From Tenggerimyces sp963762635 (lineage in GTDB: Bacteria; Actinomycetota; Actinomycetes; Propionibacteriales; Actinopolymorphaceae), in assembly GCA_963762635.1 (NCBI GenBank), contig CAVXLQ010000022.1:62001-126000 (forward strand): DNA of 64,000 nt. The letters run 5' to 3'. Under the pieces are notes generated by a model that had not been told where the DNA came from, searched no databases, and saw only the letters and a list, made by a program, of their open reading frames with translations. Shown here piece after piece: positions 56,455 to 64,000 of this stretch; position 1 is the stretch's first letter, and each line of letters opens with the position of its first letter. Both the position numbers and the translations under genes were made by a program.

Positions 56455-56485
56455 TTGACCTCAAGGTTGCTTGAGGTTCTACGTT
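56455..56485 (+). promoter_or_regulatory. SoxR-type operator and promoter of the efflux operon
   Basis: -35 TTGACC (56455-56460) and -10 TACGTT (56480-56485) are 19 bp apart. Between them lies ACCTCAAG-GTTG-CTTGAGGT (56458-56477), perfect 8-bp arms that match the SoxR box CCTCAAG-N4-CTTGAGG. The ATG at 56493 lies at the expected start of transcription, so the message is probably leaderless. Confidence 0.8.
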
Positions 56486-56492
56486 CGGACGC

Positions 56493-57986
56493 ATGACTGG
56501 CACCGCGGAACTGCAACGTGCCGGGCGGCGGGAGTGGATCGGGCTTGCCGTTCTGGTCCTGCCGACCGTTCTCATCTCTGTCGACATGTCCGTCCTCTTT
56601 CTCGCAGTCCCCAAGCTCAGCGCCGACCTGCACCCGACCAGCGTCGAGCTGTTGTGGATCACCGACATCTACGGCTTCCTGATCGCCGGGAGCCTCATCA
56701 CCATGGGCACGATCGGCGACCGGATCGGCCGCCGCAAACTCCTGCTGATCGGCGCCGTCGCGTTCGGGGCCGCGTCGGCGTTGGCCGCGTACGCGTCGAC
56801 GCCGGTGCTGCTCATCGCCGCCAGGGCGCTGCTCGGCATCGCCGGCGCGACGCTGATGCCGAGCACGATGTCGCTGATCCGGAACATGTTCCACGACGGC
56901 AAGCAACGTACGGTCGCGCTCAGTCTCTGGATGACCGGCTTCTCCGCCGGCACCGTCGTCGGCCCGCTGGTCGGCGGCCTGCTGCTCGAGCACTTCTGGT
57001 GGGGCTCGGTCTTCCTCGCCGGCGTCCCGGTGATGGCGCTCCTCGTCGCCCTCGGCCCGTTCCTCGTCCCCGAGTACAAGTCGCCGGCGAACGGACGGAT
57101 CGACCTCCTCAGCGCGGCGATGTCGCTCGTCGCCATGCTCGGCGTGATCTACGGGCTCAAGCGGATCGCCGCGGACGGGCTCGATCTGGCCGCGGGGGTG
57201 GCGATCCTCGTCGGTCTGGCGCTCGCGTGGGCGTTCGTCCGTAGACAACACCGGCTGGAGCATCCGCTGCTCGACCTCGACATGTTCAAGAAGCGCGAGT
57301 TCACCGCCGCACTCGTCACGATGATGCTCGTCACGCTCGTCGGCCCCGGCGTCGCGTTCCTCGTCGGCCAGTACCTCCAGCTCGTCGCCGGCCTCTCCCC
57401 GCTCGACGCGGGTGTCTGGTCGCTGCTCCCGGCCGCCGCGATCGTGATCGGGCTCGCCGGCACGTCGATCGTGTTCCGCTGGATCCCGCGGAGGTACGTC
57501 GCCGCCGGCGGCCTCGCGCTCGGCGCCGTAGCTCTCCTCCTGCTCACGCGGGCCGACCAGGCGGCCGGGCCGCTGCTGCCGACCCTCGCGCAGACGCTGT
57601 TCTTCCTCGGCGCGTCACCGATCCTGGTGGTCGGCATGGACCTCGTCGTCGGTTCGGCGCCGGTCGAACGTTCCGGCGCCGCCTCGGCGATCTCCGAGAC
57701 AGGTTCCGAACTCAGCGCCGCGCTGGGCATCGCCGCGTTCGGCAGCATCGCGACGGCGGTCTACGTGAGCGGTCTGCCGTCGAACGCCTCGGCAGCGGTT
57801 CGCGAGACGCTCGCCGCCGCGACGGGCCCAGAGCTCGCCCAGGCGAGGGAGGCGTTCGTCGGAGGCCTGCACGTCGTCGGGATCGTCGCCGCCGTGATCG
57901 TCGCCACCGCCGCCGTTCTCACCGCAGTCCTGCTCCGCCGCGAGACGAGCGCGCGTGAGCCCGAGCGGGAAGTCGTGGAAAGCTAG
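56493..57986 (+). CDS. DHA2-type MFS drug exporter (14 TM)
   Basis: A 497-residue transporter of the drug:H+ antiporter-2 family: VLPTVLISVDMSVLFLAVPK (TM1 with Asp), LLWITDIYGFLIAGSLITMG, DRIGRRKLLLIG loop, and the antiporter motif WMTGFSAGTVVGPLVGGLLL. About 14 helices. Closest in pattern to SmvA/QacA-type pumps. Controlled by the SoxR-type box; its stop overlaps the possible GTG start of the ABC gene. Confidence 0.93.
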   Translation: MTGTAELQRAGRREWIGLAVLVLPTVLISVDMSVLFLAVPKLSADLHPTSVELLWITDIYGFLIAGSLITMGTIGDRIGRRKLLLIGAVAFGAASALAAYASTPVLLIAARALLGIAGATLMPSTMSLIRNMFHDGKQRTVALSLWMTGFSAGTVVGPLVGGLLLEHFWWGSVFLAGVPVMALLVALGPFLVPEYKSPANGRIDLLSAAMSLVAMLGVIYGLKRIAADGLDLAAGVAILVGLALAWAFVRRQHRLEHPLLDLDMFKKREFTAALVTMMLVTLVGPGVAFLVGQYLQLVAGLSPLDAGVWSLLPAAAIVIGLAGTSIVFRWIPRRYVAAGGLALGAVALLLLTRADQAAGPLLPTLAQTLFFLGASPILVVGMDLVVGSAPVERSGAASAISETGSELSAALGIAAFGSIATAVYVSGLPSNASAAVRETLAAATGPELAQAREAFVGGLHVVGIVAAVIVATAAVLTAVLLRRETSAREPEREVVES

Positions 57987-57991
57987 TGCCC

Positions 57992-59875
57992 ATGGACATG
58001 GAAACCACCGCGTGGACCTCGCTCTACCACGCGATGACCGCGGAGGAAGAGCGCCGCCCGTTCTCGATGGCGACGACGAAGCGGATCCTCGCCTTCGCGC
58101 GCCCGCACCGCCAGTTGCTGATCGCCTTCCTCCTGCTGAGCGTCGTCACCGCCGTACTCGCCGTAGCCACTCCTGTTCTCGCCGGCAGGGTCGTCGACGC
58201 GATCGTGAAGGGGTCGGCGTTCAGCCTGGTGCTGTTCTTCGCGATCGTGATCGCGGTGATCGCGCTCGCCGAGGCCGGCCTCAGCGTCCTGCAACGCTGG
58301 CTGTCCGCACGTATCGGCGAGGGGCTGATCCTCGACCTGCGGACGGCGGTGTTCGACCATGTCCAGCGGATGCCGATCGCGTTCTTCACCCGTACGCGAA
58401 CGGGCGCGCTGGTCAGCCGCCTCAACAACGACGTGATCGGTGCGCAGCGGGCTTTCAGCGACACGCTGTCCGGCGTGATCAGCAACCTCGTGATGCTGAT
58501 CCTCACGCTCGTCGTCATGCTCGGACTGTCCTGGCAGATCACGCTGATCGCGCTGATCATCCTTCCGGTGTTCGTGATTCCGGCCCGGCGGATGGGCAAC
58601 CGGCTCGCACGGATGGAACGTGAGGCCGCCAACCACAACGCCACCATGGGCAACACGATGACCGAACGGTTCTCCGCTCCCGGCGCCACGTTGGTCAAGC
58701 TGATGGGCCGTCCCTGGCACGAGTCCCAGGAGTTCGCCCTGCGGGCGCGGCGCGTCCGCGACATCGGCGTCCGTTCGGCGATGGTGCAGTGGATCTTCAT
58801 CGCCGCGCTCACCTTGGTCTCGGCGCTGGCGTTGGCCGTGGTGTACGGGCTCGGCGGTTTCTACGCGCTGGCCGGCACGCTCGATCCCGGTGACGTCGTC
58901 GCGCTGTCGTTCCTGCTCGTCCGCCTGTACGCGCCGCTCACCGCGCTGGCGAGCGCCCGCGTCGAGGTGATGAGCGCGCTGGTCAGCTTCGAGCGCGTCT
59001 TCGAGGTGCTCGACCTCGAGCCGCTGATCCAGGAGAAGCCTTCGCCGAAGAAGGTGCCGGACGGTCCTGCCGCGGTGGAGTTCTCGAACGTGAAGTTCTC
59101 CTATCCCTCGGCCGACAAGGTCTCGCTGGCGTCGCTGGAGGAGGTCGCGAAGCTCGACACCCGCGGCGGCGACGAGGTGCTGCACGGCATCTCGTTCCGT
59201 GCCGAGCCGGGGCAGATGGTCGCGCTGGTGGGCTCGTCCGGCGCGGGCAAGTCGACGATCGCGAGCCTGCTGCCGCGGTTGTACGACGTGGACTCGGGCT
59301 CGGTGACGATCGGCGGGGTGGACGTACGGGACCTGTCGTTCGACTCGATCCGGGACGCGCTCGGCATGGTCACGCAGGACGGGCACCTGTTCCACGAGTC
59401 GATCCGGTCGAACCTGCTGCTCGCCGCGCCGGAAGCCACCGACGACGAGATCTGGGAGGCGCTGCGGCGGTCGAGGCTGGACACGTTGATCGGCTCGCTG
59501 CCCGACGGCCTGGAGACGGTCGTGGGGGAGCGCGGCTACCGGCTGTCCGGTGGCGAACGGCAGCGGCTCACGATCGCCCGGCTCCTGCTGGCCAAGCCGC
59601 GCATCGTGATCCTCGACGAGGCGACGGCACACCTCGACTCCACGTCGGAGGCCGCTGTGCAGGCGGCTCTTGGGGAGGCGCTGGCGGGCCGTACCGCGGT
59701 GGTGATCGCCCACCGGCTGTCGACCGTACGGGCCGCCGACCTGATCCTCGTGATCGAGGACGGCGTGGTGGTCGAACGCGGCACCCACACCGAGCTCCTC
59801 GCCACCGGCGGCCGCTACAGCGAGCTGTACCAGACCCAGTTCGACCGCGAGGACAGCCCGGCGCCGGTCGCGTAG
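57992..59875 (+). CDS. ABC exporter (fused membrane and ATPase domains)
   Basis: A 627-residue half-exporter: six helices in residues 35-340, then ATPase with Walker A VGSSGAGKST (about 410-420), Q-loop MVTQDGHLF, signature RLSGGERQR, Walker B RIVILDEATAHLD and H-loop VIAHRLST. It works as a homo- or heterodimer. The ATG at 57992 is used; a GTG at 57986 overlaps the MFS stop. With the MFS gene it forms a two-pump operon under the SoxR-type promoter. Confidence 0.93.
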   Translation: MDMETTAWTSLYHAMTAEEERRPFSMATTKRILAFARPHRQLLIAFLLLSVVTAVLAVATPVLAGRVVDAIVKGSAFSLVLFFAIVIAVIALAEAGLSVLQRWLSARIGEGLILDLRTAVFDHVQRMPIAFFTRTRTGALVSRLNNDVIGAQRAFSDTLSGVISNLVMLILTLVVMLGLSWQITLIALIILPVFVIPARRMGNRLARMEREAANHNATMGNTMTERFSAPGATLVKLMGRPWHESQEFALRARRVRDIGVRSAMVQWIFIAALTLVSALALAVVYGLGGFYALAGTLDPGDVVALSFLLVRLYAPLTALASARVEVMSALVSFERVFEVLDLEPLIQEKPSPKKVPDGPAAVEFSNVKFSYPSADKVSLASLEEVAKLDTRGGDEVLHGISFRAEPGQMVALVGSSGAGKSTIASLLPRLYDVDSGSVTIGGVDVRDLSFDSIRDALGMVTQDGHLFHESIRSNLLLAAPEATDDEIWEALRRSRLDTLIGSLPDGLETVVGERGYRLSGGERQRLTIARLLLAKPRIVILDEATAHLDSTSEAAVQAALGEALAGRTAVVIAHRLSTVRAADLILVIEDGVVVERGTHTELLATGGRYSELYQTQFDREDSPAPVA

Positions 59876-59894
59876 AAACGGACAGGAGTGGATG

Positions 59895-59952
59895 TCCCCT
59901 TCCCGCTAGACTTGCCGTACCTCGGGGCTGATGTCGTCTAGTGGGACGGGGA
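59895..59952. terminator. Long hairpin after the ABC exporter gene
   Basis: Arms 59895-59911 (TCCCCTTCCCGCTAGAC) and 59936-59952 (GTCTAGTGGGACGGGGA) form a 17-bp stem with one mismatch and one G-U pair and a 24-nt loop. No T run follows. It lies between two convergent units and is probably a bidirectional factor-independent or structural terminator; other uses cannot be excluded. Confidence 0.45.
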
Positions 59953-60079
59953 CAGCTCCAACACATAGACCGGATCCACCACCACGCCATCGGCTCGCAC
60001 GCAGCGGTCGGCCGAGTTGTTGGAGAGATCTCGGGATAGAGGCCGACAGCTGTCCAACAGGTGCTCGGCTCGCCCCTGG

Positions 60080-62314
60080 CTAGACGCCGGTGATGTCTTC
60101 CGGCCGTACGGGGATCCGGGTCAGCGCACGGCCGGTCGCGGCGCGGATCGCCGCGACGATGGCGGGGGTGGAGGAGATGGTCGGGGGTTCGCCGATTCCC
60201 CTCAACCCGTACGGGGCGTGGGGGTCGGCCAGCTCCAGTACGTCGATGGTCATCGGTGGCATGTCGAGGATCGTCGGGATCAGGTAGTCGGTGAACGACG
60301 GGTTGCGCACCTTTCCGTTCGACACCTGGATCTCCTCCATCACCGCCAACCCCAAGCCCTGCGCGGATCCGCCCTGGATCTGGCCGAGGACGTTGCGCGG
60401 GTTCATCGCCTTCCCGACGTCCTGCGCGCACGCCAGCTCCACGACCCGCACCAGGCCGAGCTCCACGTCCACGTCGACCACCGCTCGATGGGCCGCGAAC
60501 CCATACTGCAGATGCGCGTCGCCCTGTCCCGTAAGGGGATCGAGCGGACGGGTTGGCCGGTGCCGCCACTCCACCGTCTCGTCGACGACCGAAGAACCCA
60601 ACACGGCAACGAGATCCAGCGAATCGAACGAAGCGTCGCCAGCGAGCTTCACCACCCGCGCGCGCACCGCTTCGCAGGCAGCCTTGACCGCGCCGCCCGT
60701 CACGTACGTCTGCCGCGAGGCCGAGCTCGACCCCGCGCTCCCGACCGACGTGTCGGCTGGCGCCATCGTCACGTGAGACACACCCAGCTCGGTACGGGCG
60801 ATCTGCGACATCACGGTCACCAGGCCCTGCCCGACCTCGGCCGCCGCCGTGTGCACCGACGCCACCGGCTCGCCGGCCACCACCTGCAGCACCACACGGG
60901 CCGTCGAGTAGTCGTCGAAGCCCTCCGAGAAGCCGACGTTCTTGATCCCGACCGCGTAGCCGACGCCGCGCACCACGCCCTCGCCGTGCGTCACGTTCGA
61001 CACGCCGCCCGGCATCGACCGCAGATCCGCGGAGGCCGGCGGGGGGAGTGGTTTCGCCTTCACCCGTTCGAGAATCTCCGCCACCGGCGCAGGCGAGTCC
61101 ACCACCTGACCGGTCGGCAACACGGACCCCTCGCTCATCGCGTTCAACACCCGCAGGGAGACCGGGTCCATCCCCAAGGCCAAGGCCAGCTTGTCCATCT
61201 GCGACTCGTAGGCGAACGCCGCCTGCACCGCGCCGAAGCCGCGCATCGCGCCGCAGGGCGGGTTGTTCGTGTACATCCCCCAGCAGTCCATCGCCACATG
61301 AGGAACGTTGTACGGACCGATGCCGAGGGTCGCCGCGTTGCCCGTCACCGCGGTCGTCGTGGACGCGTACGCGCCGCCGTCCAGGTGGATCTGCGCGCGA
61401 ACGTAGACAAGCTCGCCCGAACGGGTCGCGCCGTGCTCGTACCGCAGCACCGCCGGATGCCGGTGCACGTGCCCGAAGAAGGACTCCTCACGGGAGTAGA
61501 CCATCTTCACCGGCTTGCGCGTGTGCAGCGCCAGCATGCACGCGTGCACCTGGATCGAGATGTCCTCGCGCCCACCGAACGCGCCACCCACGCCGGCGAG
61601 CGTCATCCGCACCTTGTCGGCGGGGAGGCCGAGGCAGTTCGCGACCTGCCGTTGGTCCAGATGCAGCCACTGCGTCGCGACGTAGAGGTCGACCCCGCCA
61701 TCCTCGGCGGGAACGGCGAGTCCGGACTCCGGTCCGAGGAACGCCTGGTCCTGCATGCCCACGTGATATTCGCCGGTCACCACGACGTCAGCCTCGACGT
61801 CGTCGGGCGTGCCCGAACGGATGCGCACGTGCCGCACGACGTTGCCGCCAGGATGCAGGTGCGGTACACCGTCGAAGGCAGCTGTCTCGACATCGACGAC
61901 CGGCTCGAGCACGTCGTACTCCACCGCGATCCGGTCGACCGCGCGACGCGCCGTCTCCGGATGGTCCGCCGCGACGACGGCGACCGGCTCGCCGTGGTAG
62001 CGCACGACGTCGACCGCGAGCACCGGCTGGTCGAGACGGGTTTCCTCATGCCCGTAGGCGTTCTCGCCTGGTACGTCCTCGTGCGTGAGGACCGCGTAGA
62101 CGCCCGGCAAGGCCAGTGCGGCCGAGATGTCGACCGACACGATCCGCGCGTACGGATGCGGGCTGCGCAAGGTCGCGCCCCACAGCATGTCCTCGTGCCA
62201 CAGATCGGACGAGTACGCGAACTCCCCACGTACCTTGAGGATTCCGTCCGGTCGCAGCGGGCTCTCGCCCACCCCGCCGACGGTCCGCGACCCGATGTCA
62301 GTAGGAGCGGTCAT
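60080..62314 (-). CDS. Xanthine dehydrogenase-type molybdenum-binding subunit
   Basis: A 744-residue large subunit of a molybdenum hydroxylase. N-terminal aldehyde oxidase/xanthine dehydrogenase a/b hammerhead (KVRGEFAYSSDL, AVLTHEDVPGENAYG), then the Mo-pterin region: GVGGAFGGREDIS, NNPPCGAMRGFGAVQ, AAEVGQGLVTVM and the C-terminal GLRGIGEPPTISSTPAI with the catalytic Glu. The FG-GREDIS and GEPP motifs place it in the xanthine dehydrogenase/PucD family. It hydroxylates purines or related heterocycles together with the [2Fe-2S] and FAD subunits. Overlaps the deaminase gene by 4 bp. Confidence 0.93.
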   Translation of the reverse strand: MTAPTDIGSRTVGGVGESPLRPDGILKVRGEFAYSSDLWHEDMLWGATLRSPHPYARIVSVDISAALALPGVYAVLTHEDVPGENAYGHEETRLDQPVLAVDVVRYHGEPVAVVAADHPETARRAVDRIAVEYDVLEPVVDVETAAFDGVPHLHPGGNVVRHVRIRSGTPDDVEADVVVTGEYHVGMQDQAFLGPESGLAVPAEDGGVDLYVATQWLHLDQRQVANCLGLPADKVRMTLAGVGGAFGGREDISIQVHACMLALHTRKPVKMVYSREESFFGHVHRHPAVLRYEHGATRSGELVYVRAQIHLDGGAYASTTTAVTGNAATLGIGPYNVPHVAMDCWGMYTNNPPCGAMRGFGAVQAAFAYESQMDKLALALGMDPVSLRVLNAMSEGSVLPTGQVVDSPAPVAEILERVKAKPLPPPASADLRSMPGGVSNVTHGEGVVRGVGYAVGIKNVGFSEGFDDYSTARVVLQVVAGEPVASVHTAAAEVGQGLVTVMSQIARTELGVSHVTMAPADTSVGSAGSSSASRQTYVTGGAVKAACEAVRARVVKLAGDASFDSLDLVAVLGSSVVDETVEWRHRPTRPLDPLTGQGDAHLQYGFAAHRAVVDVDVELGLVRVVELACAQDVGKAMNPRNVLGQIQGGSAQGLGLAVMEEIQVSNGKVRNPSFTDYLIPTILDMPPMTIDVLELADPHAPYGLRGIGEPPTISSTPAIVAAIRAATGRALTRIPVRPEDITGV

Positions 62315-63654
62315 GACGCCATCCGCCGACCCACGACAGCCAGCTCAGAGGCGATCTCCGTCTCCGACGCGGTCAGTAGCGCATCGGACTCGACGACCGC
62401 CTCGCCACCGACGAGCAACAACGCCAGCGGCGGAACGTCGGAGAACACCAACGCCGCGACGGGATCCATGATCCCGGCGTGATCCAACCCGGACAGCCGC
62501 CACACCGCGAGGTCGGCCAGCTTGCCCACCTCGAGCGAACCGAGCTCGTTCTGCCGGCCGAGGCACCGAGCGCCGCCCATCGTCGCCAGCCACAGGGCCT
62601 GCCGCGGCGTCAACGCGGTCGCGCCGTCCCGCCACCGTGCGACGTACAGCGCCTCCTGCAGCTCACCGGCCAACCCGCCTGCCTCGTGCGAGGCGGCACC
62701 GTCCACACCGAGCCCCACCGGAGCACCGGCGTCGAGCAGCGCGCGAACGGGAGCCATGCCCGCCGCGATCCGCGCGTTCGAGCTCGGGCAGTGCGCGACC
62801 CCGGTCTGCGAAGCCCCGAGCCGGACGATCGCGTCGTCGTCGAAGTGGATGCCGTGCGCGAGCCACACGTCGTCGGCGAGCCAGCCGAGCTCGTCGGCAT
62901 AGTCGATCGGCTTCACGCCGAACTCCGCCAAACACTGCTCTTCCTCGTCGACCGTCTCCGCGAGGTGGGTGTGCAGCCGCGTCCCCGTACGCCGGGCCAG
63001 CTCCGCGCCCTCCCGCATCAGCTCCTTGCTGACGGTGAACGGCGAGCAAGGCCCCACTGCCACCTGGATCATCGCCGAAGGCGACGGGTCGTGGAATCGC
63101 TTGATCGCCTCCTCGGTGGCGAGCAACGCGGTCTCGGTCGACTCGACCACGCTGTCCGGCGGCAGCCCGCCGTGCGACTCGCCGCGGTCCATCGACCCGC
63201 GCACGCCGAGCAGCCGGATGCCCACCCGTTCCGCACCGCGGACGACCGCGCCGAACACGTCGCCACCGTCGCGCGGATGCAGGTAGCAGTGGTCCGCCGC
63301 CAACGTGCAGCCGGACAACGCGAGCTTCGCCAAGCCAGCCGAAGCAGCGGCGTAGAACTCGACCTCGGTCAGCCGCGCCCACACCGGATACAGAGTCGTC
63401 AGCCAGCCGAACAGGTCCGACTCGGGCGCGTAGCCACGCGTCGCCCACTGGTACAGGTGATGGTGGGTGTTGACGAAGCCCGGCGTCACCAGACACCCCG
63501 ACCCGTCCACCAACCGGTCGACCTCGCCCGATGGTGCCGGCCCCGGGCCGACCGCGGTGATGCGGCCGTCCTCGACGACGACATGCCCGTCGGCGTACTC
63601 GTTGCTCGCGTGATCGACCGTCGCGATCGCGGCGTGCTCGATGACCGTCCTCAT
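62311..63654 (-). CDS. Amidohydrolase, 8-oxoguanine deaminase-like
   Basis: A 447-residue zinc amidohydrolase: FVNTHHHLYQW (metal His pair), RLHTHLAETVDEEEQCL (His), WLAHGIHFDDD (His), GVAHCPSSNARIAAG and VGLGVDGAASHEA (Asp). The NTHHHLYQ start and CPSSN stretch fit 8-oxoguanine deaminase and close atrazine-type relatives. It acts on an oxidised purine or similar ring. Starts at ATG 63654 inside the end of the 2Fe-2S gene and ends inside the molybdenum subunit gene: a tightly coupled purine-breakdown operon. Confidence 0.9.
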   Translation of the reverse strand: MRTVIEHAAIATVDHASNEYADGHVVVEDGRITAVGPGPAPSGEVDRLVDGSGCLVTPGFVNTHHHLYQWATRGYAPESDLFGWLTTLYPVWARLTEVEFYAAASAGLAKLALSGCTLAADHCYLHPRDGGDVFGAVVRGAERVGIRLLGVRGSMDRGESHGGLPPDSVVESTETALLATEEAIKRFHDPSPSAMIQVAVGPCSPFTVSKELMREGAELARRTGTRLHTHLAETVDEEEQCLAEFGVKPIDYADELGWLADDVWLAHGIHFDDDAIVRLGASQTGVAHCPSSNARIAAGMAPVRALLDAGAPVGLGVDGAASHEAGGLAGELQEALYVARWRDGATALTPRQALWLATMGGARCLGRQNELGSLEVGKLADLAVWRLSGLDHAGIMDPVAALVFSDVPPLALLLVGGEAVVESDALLTASETEIASELAVVGRRMAS

Positions 63655-64000
63655 TGCTCAACCCCCGTTCGCGCACGGCTCGCCGCGAGGCGCACCGCGT
63701 CGATGATCATCTCGTACCCGGTGCAACGGCACAGGTTGCCCGCCAGCGCTTCGCGGATCTCGGCGTCCGACGGGTCGGGGTCGCGGCGCAGCAGATCGTG
63801 CGTCTGAACGATCAACCCCGGCGTGCAGAACCCGCACTGCACCGCGCCCGCCTCGATGAACGCCTCCTGCACGGGATCCAGCTGGTCCCCGGAGGACAGG
63901 CCCTCGACCGTACGAACGTCCCGGTCCTGCACCTGCCCGGCGGCGACGAGGCACGAGCACACCGAGACGTCGTCGAGATAGACCGTGCAGGAACCACATT
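63651..64000 (-). CDS. [2Fe-2S] subunit of the molybdenum hydroxylase, N-terminus beyond window
   Basis: About 116 residues visible. Edge sequence reads CGSCTVYLDDVSVCSCLV, the end of the plant-type ferredoxin centre, followed by the second 2Fe-2S domain QCGFCTPGLIVQTHDLL and GNLCRCTGY. The true start lies to the right of the window. Overlaps the deaminase gene by 4 bp. The FAD subunit is probably also outside. Confidence 0.92.
   Translation of the reverse strand, partial: CGSCTVYLDDVSVCSCLVAAGQVQDRDVRTVEGLSSGDQLDPVQEAFIEAGAVQCGFCTPGLIVQTHDLLRRDPDPSDAEIREALAGNLCRCTGYEMIIDAVRLAASRARTGVEQ

Noticed and set aside
57983..59788. Minus-strand open frame of 601 codons
   Set aside because: Antisense to the ABC exporter, whose ATPase motifs are complete.
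60017..62482. Plus-strand open frame of 821 codons
   Set aside because: Antisense shadow of the molybdenum subunit gene.
1..64000. CRISPR array, insertion sequence, integrase or phage genes
   Set aside because: No regularly spaced repeats, transposase or integrase motifs were found on either strand; the tRNA-Leu has no adjacent integrase.

Overview
The window is about 70% GC and reads as chromosomal DNA of a mycelial or soil-type actinobacterium. Support comes from the very high third-position GC, GTG starts, Tat-exported polysaccharide-active enzymes, a DUF222/HNH gene, a mycothiol-type DinB-fold enzyme, a DUF5703 protein and SigE-type ECF regulation. I cannot fix the genus; a Propionibacteriales-like actinomycete (Kribbella, Actinopolymorpha or a relative) would fit.

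Layout. (1) 0-8.3 kb: a partial kinase-like gene, an aquaporin, a tetR/glycosyltransferase pair with a palindromic operator, an amidase, a phosphotransferase, a dehalogenase-type hydrolase, a phosphoesterase and a transglutaminase-like protein. (2) 8.4-16.5 kb: small metabolic and repair genes, including a DUF222/HNH gene and an Ada-AlkA gene (both frameshifted), a secreted SGNH esterase whose ribosome-binding site sits in a perfect hairpin, and a sulfotransferase. (3) 16.5-28.5 kb: an all-minus run of secreted, mostly Tat-dependent carbohydrate-active proteins (GH43 with FG-GAP repeats, an FG-GAP-only protein, a six-hairpin-like protein, a PL8 lyase, a DUF4185 protein) interrupted by an ECF sigma factor and its membrane partner. 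A divergent sodium:solute symporter follows, so region 3 looks like a polysaccharide-use locus. (4) 31-35 kb: a MerR/ArsC-like phosphatase fusion with a textbook 19-bp-spacer MerR promoter, a HIT-like protein and two transporters. (5) 37-40 kb: a secreted alpha-amylase divergent from a LacI regulator with LacI-type operators. (6) 40.3-41.3 kb: remnants of RibD_C reductase genes and a tRNA-Leu(GAG). (7) 41.4-45 kb: an M20 peptidase, a VOC protein, DUF5703 and DedA. (8) 45-56 kb: a large secreted RHS/YD-repeat toxin with a Lys/Val-rich pretoxin segment and C-terminal toxin, its Cys-rich candidate immunity protein, and a secreted DNRLRE/FG-GAP/ricin-lectin companion. (9) 56.4-59.9 kb: a two-gene efflux operon (DHA2 MFS plus ABC exporter) behind a SoxR-like box. 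(10) 60-64 kb: a purine-catabolic operon (molybdenum hydroxylase subunits and an 8-oxoguanine deaminase-like amidohydrolase).

A major caveat: at least nine genes carry single-base frameshifts that leave clean, family-like protein sequence on both sides. They cluster in 8.4-9.6, 12.4-13.7, 18.3-22.5, 32.6-34.7, 41.4-42.4 and 45-54 kb, while long stretches between are perfectly open. This looks more like patches of poor base accuracy than gene decay, so those genes are annotated across the breaks. I judge the most interesting items to be the RHS toxin/immunity/lectin module, the MerR-ArsC fusion whose relay cysteine is replaced by serine, the RBS-sequestering hairpin, and the matched MerR/SoxR and LacI-type operators.
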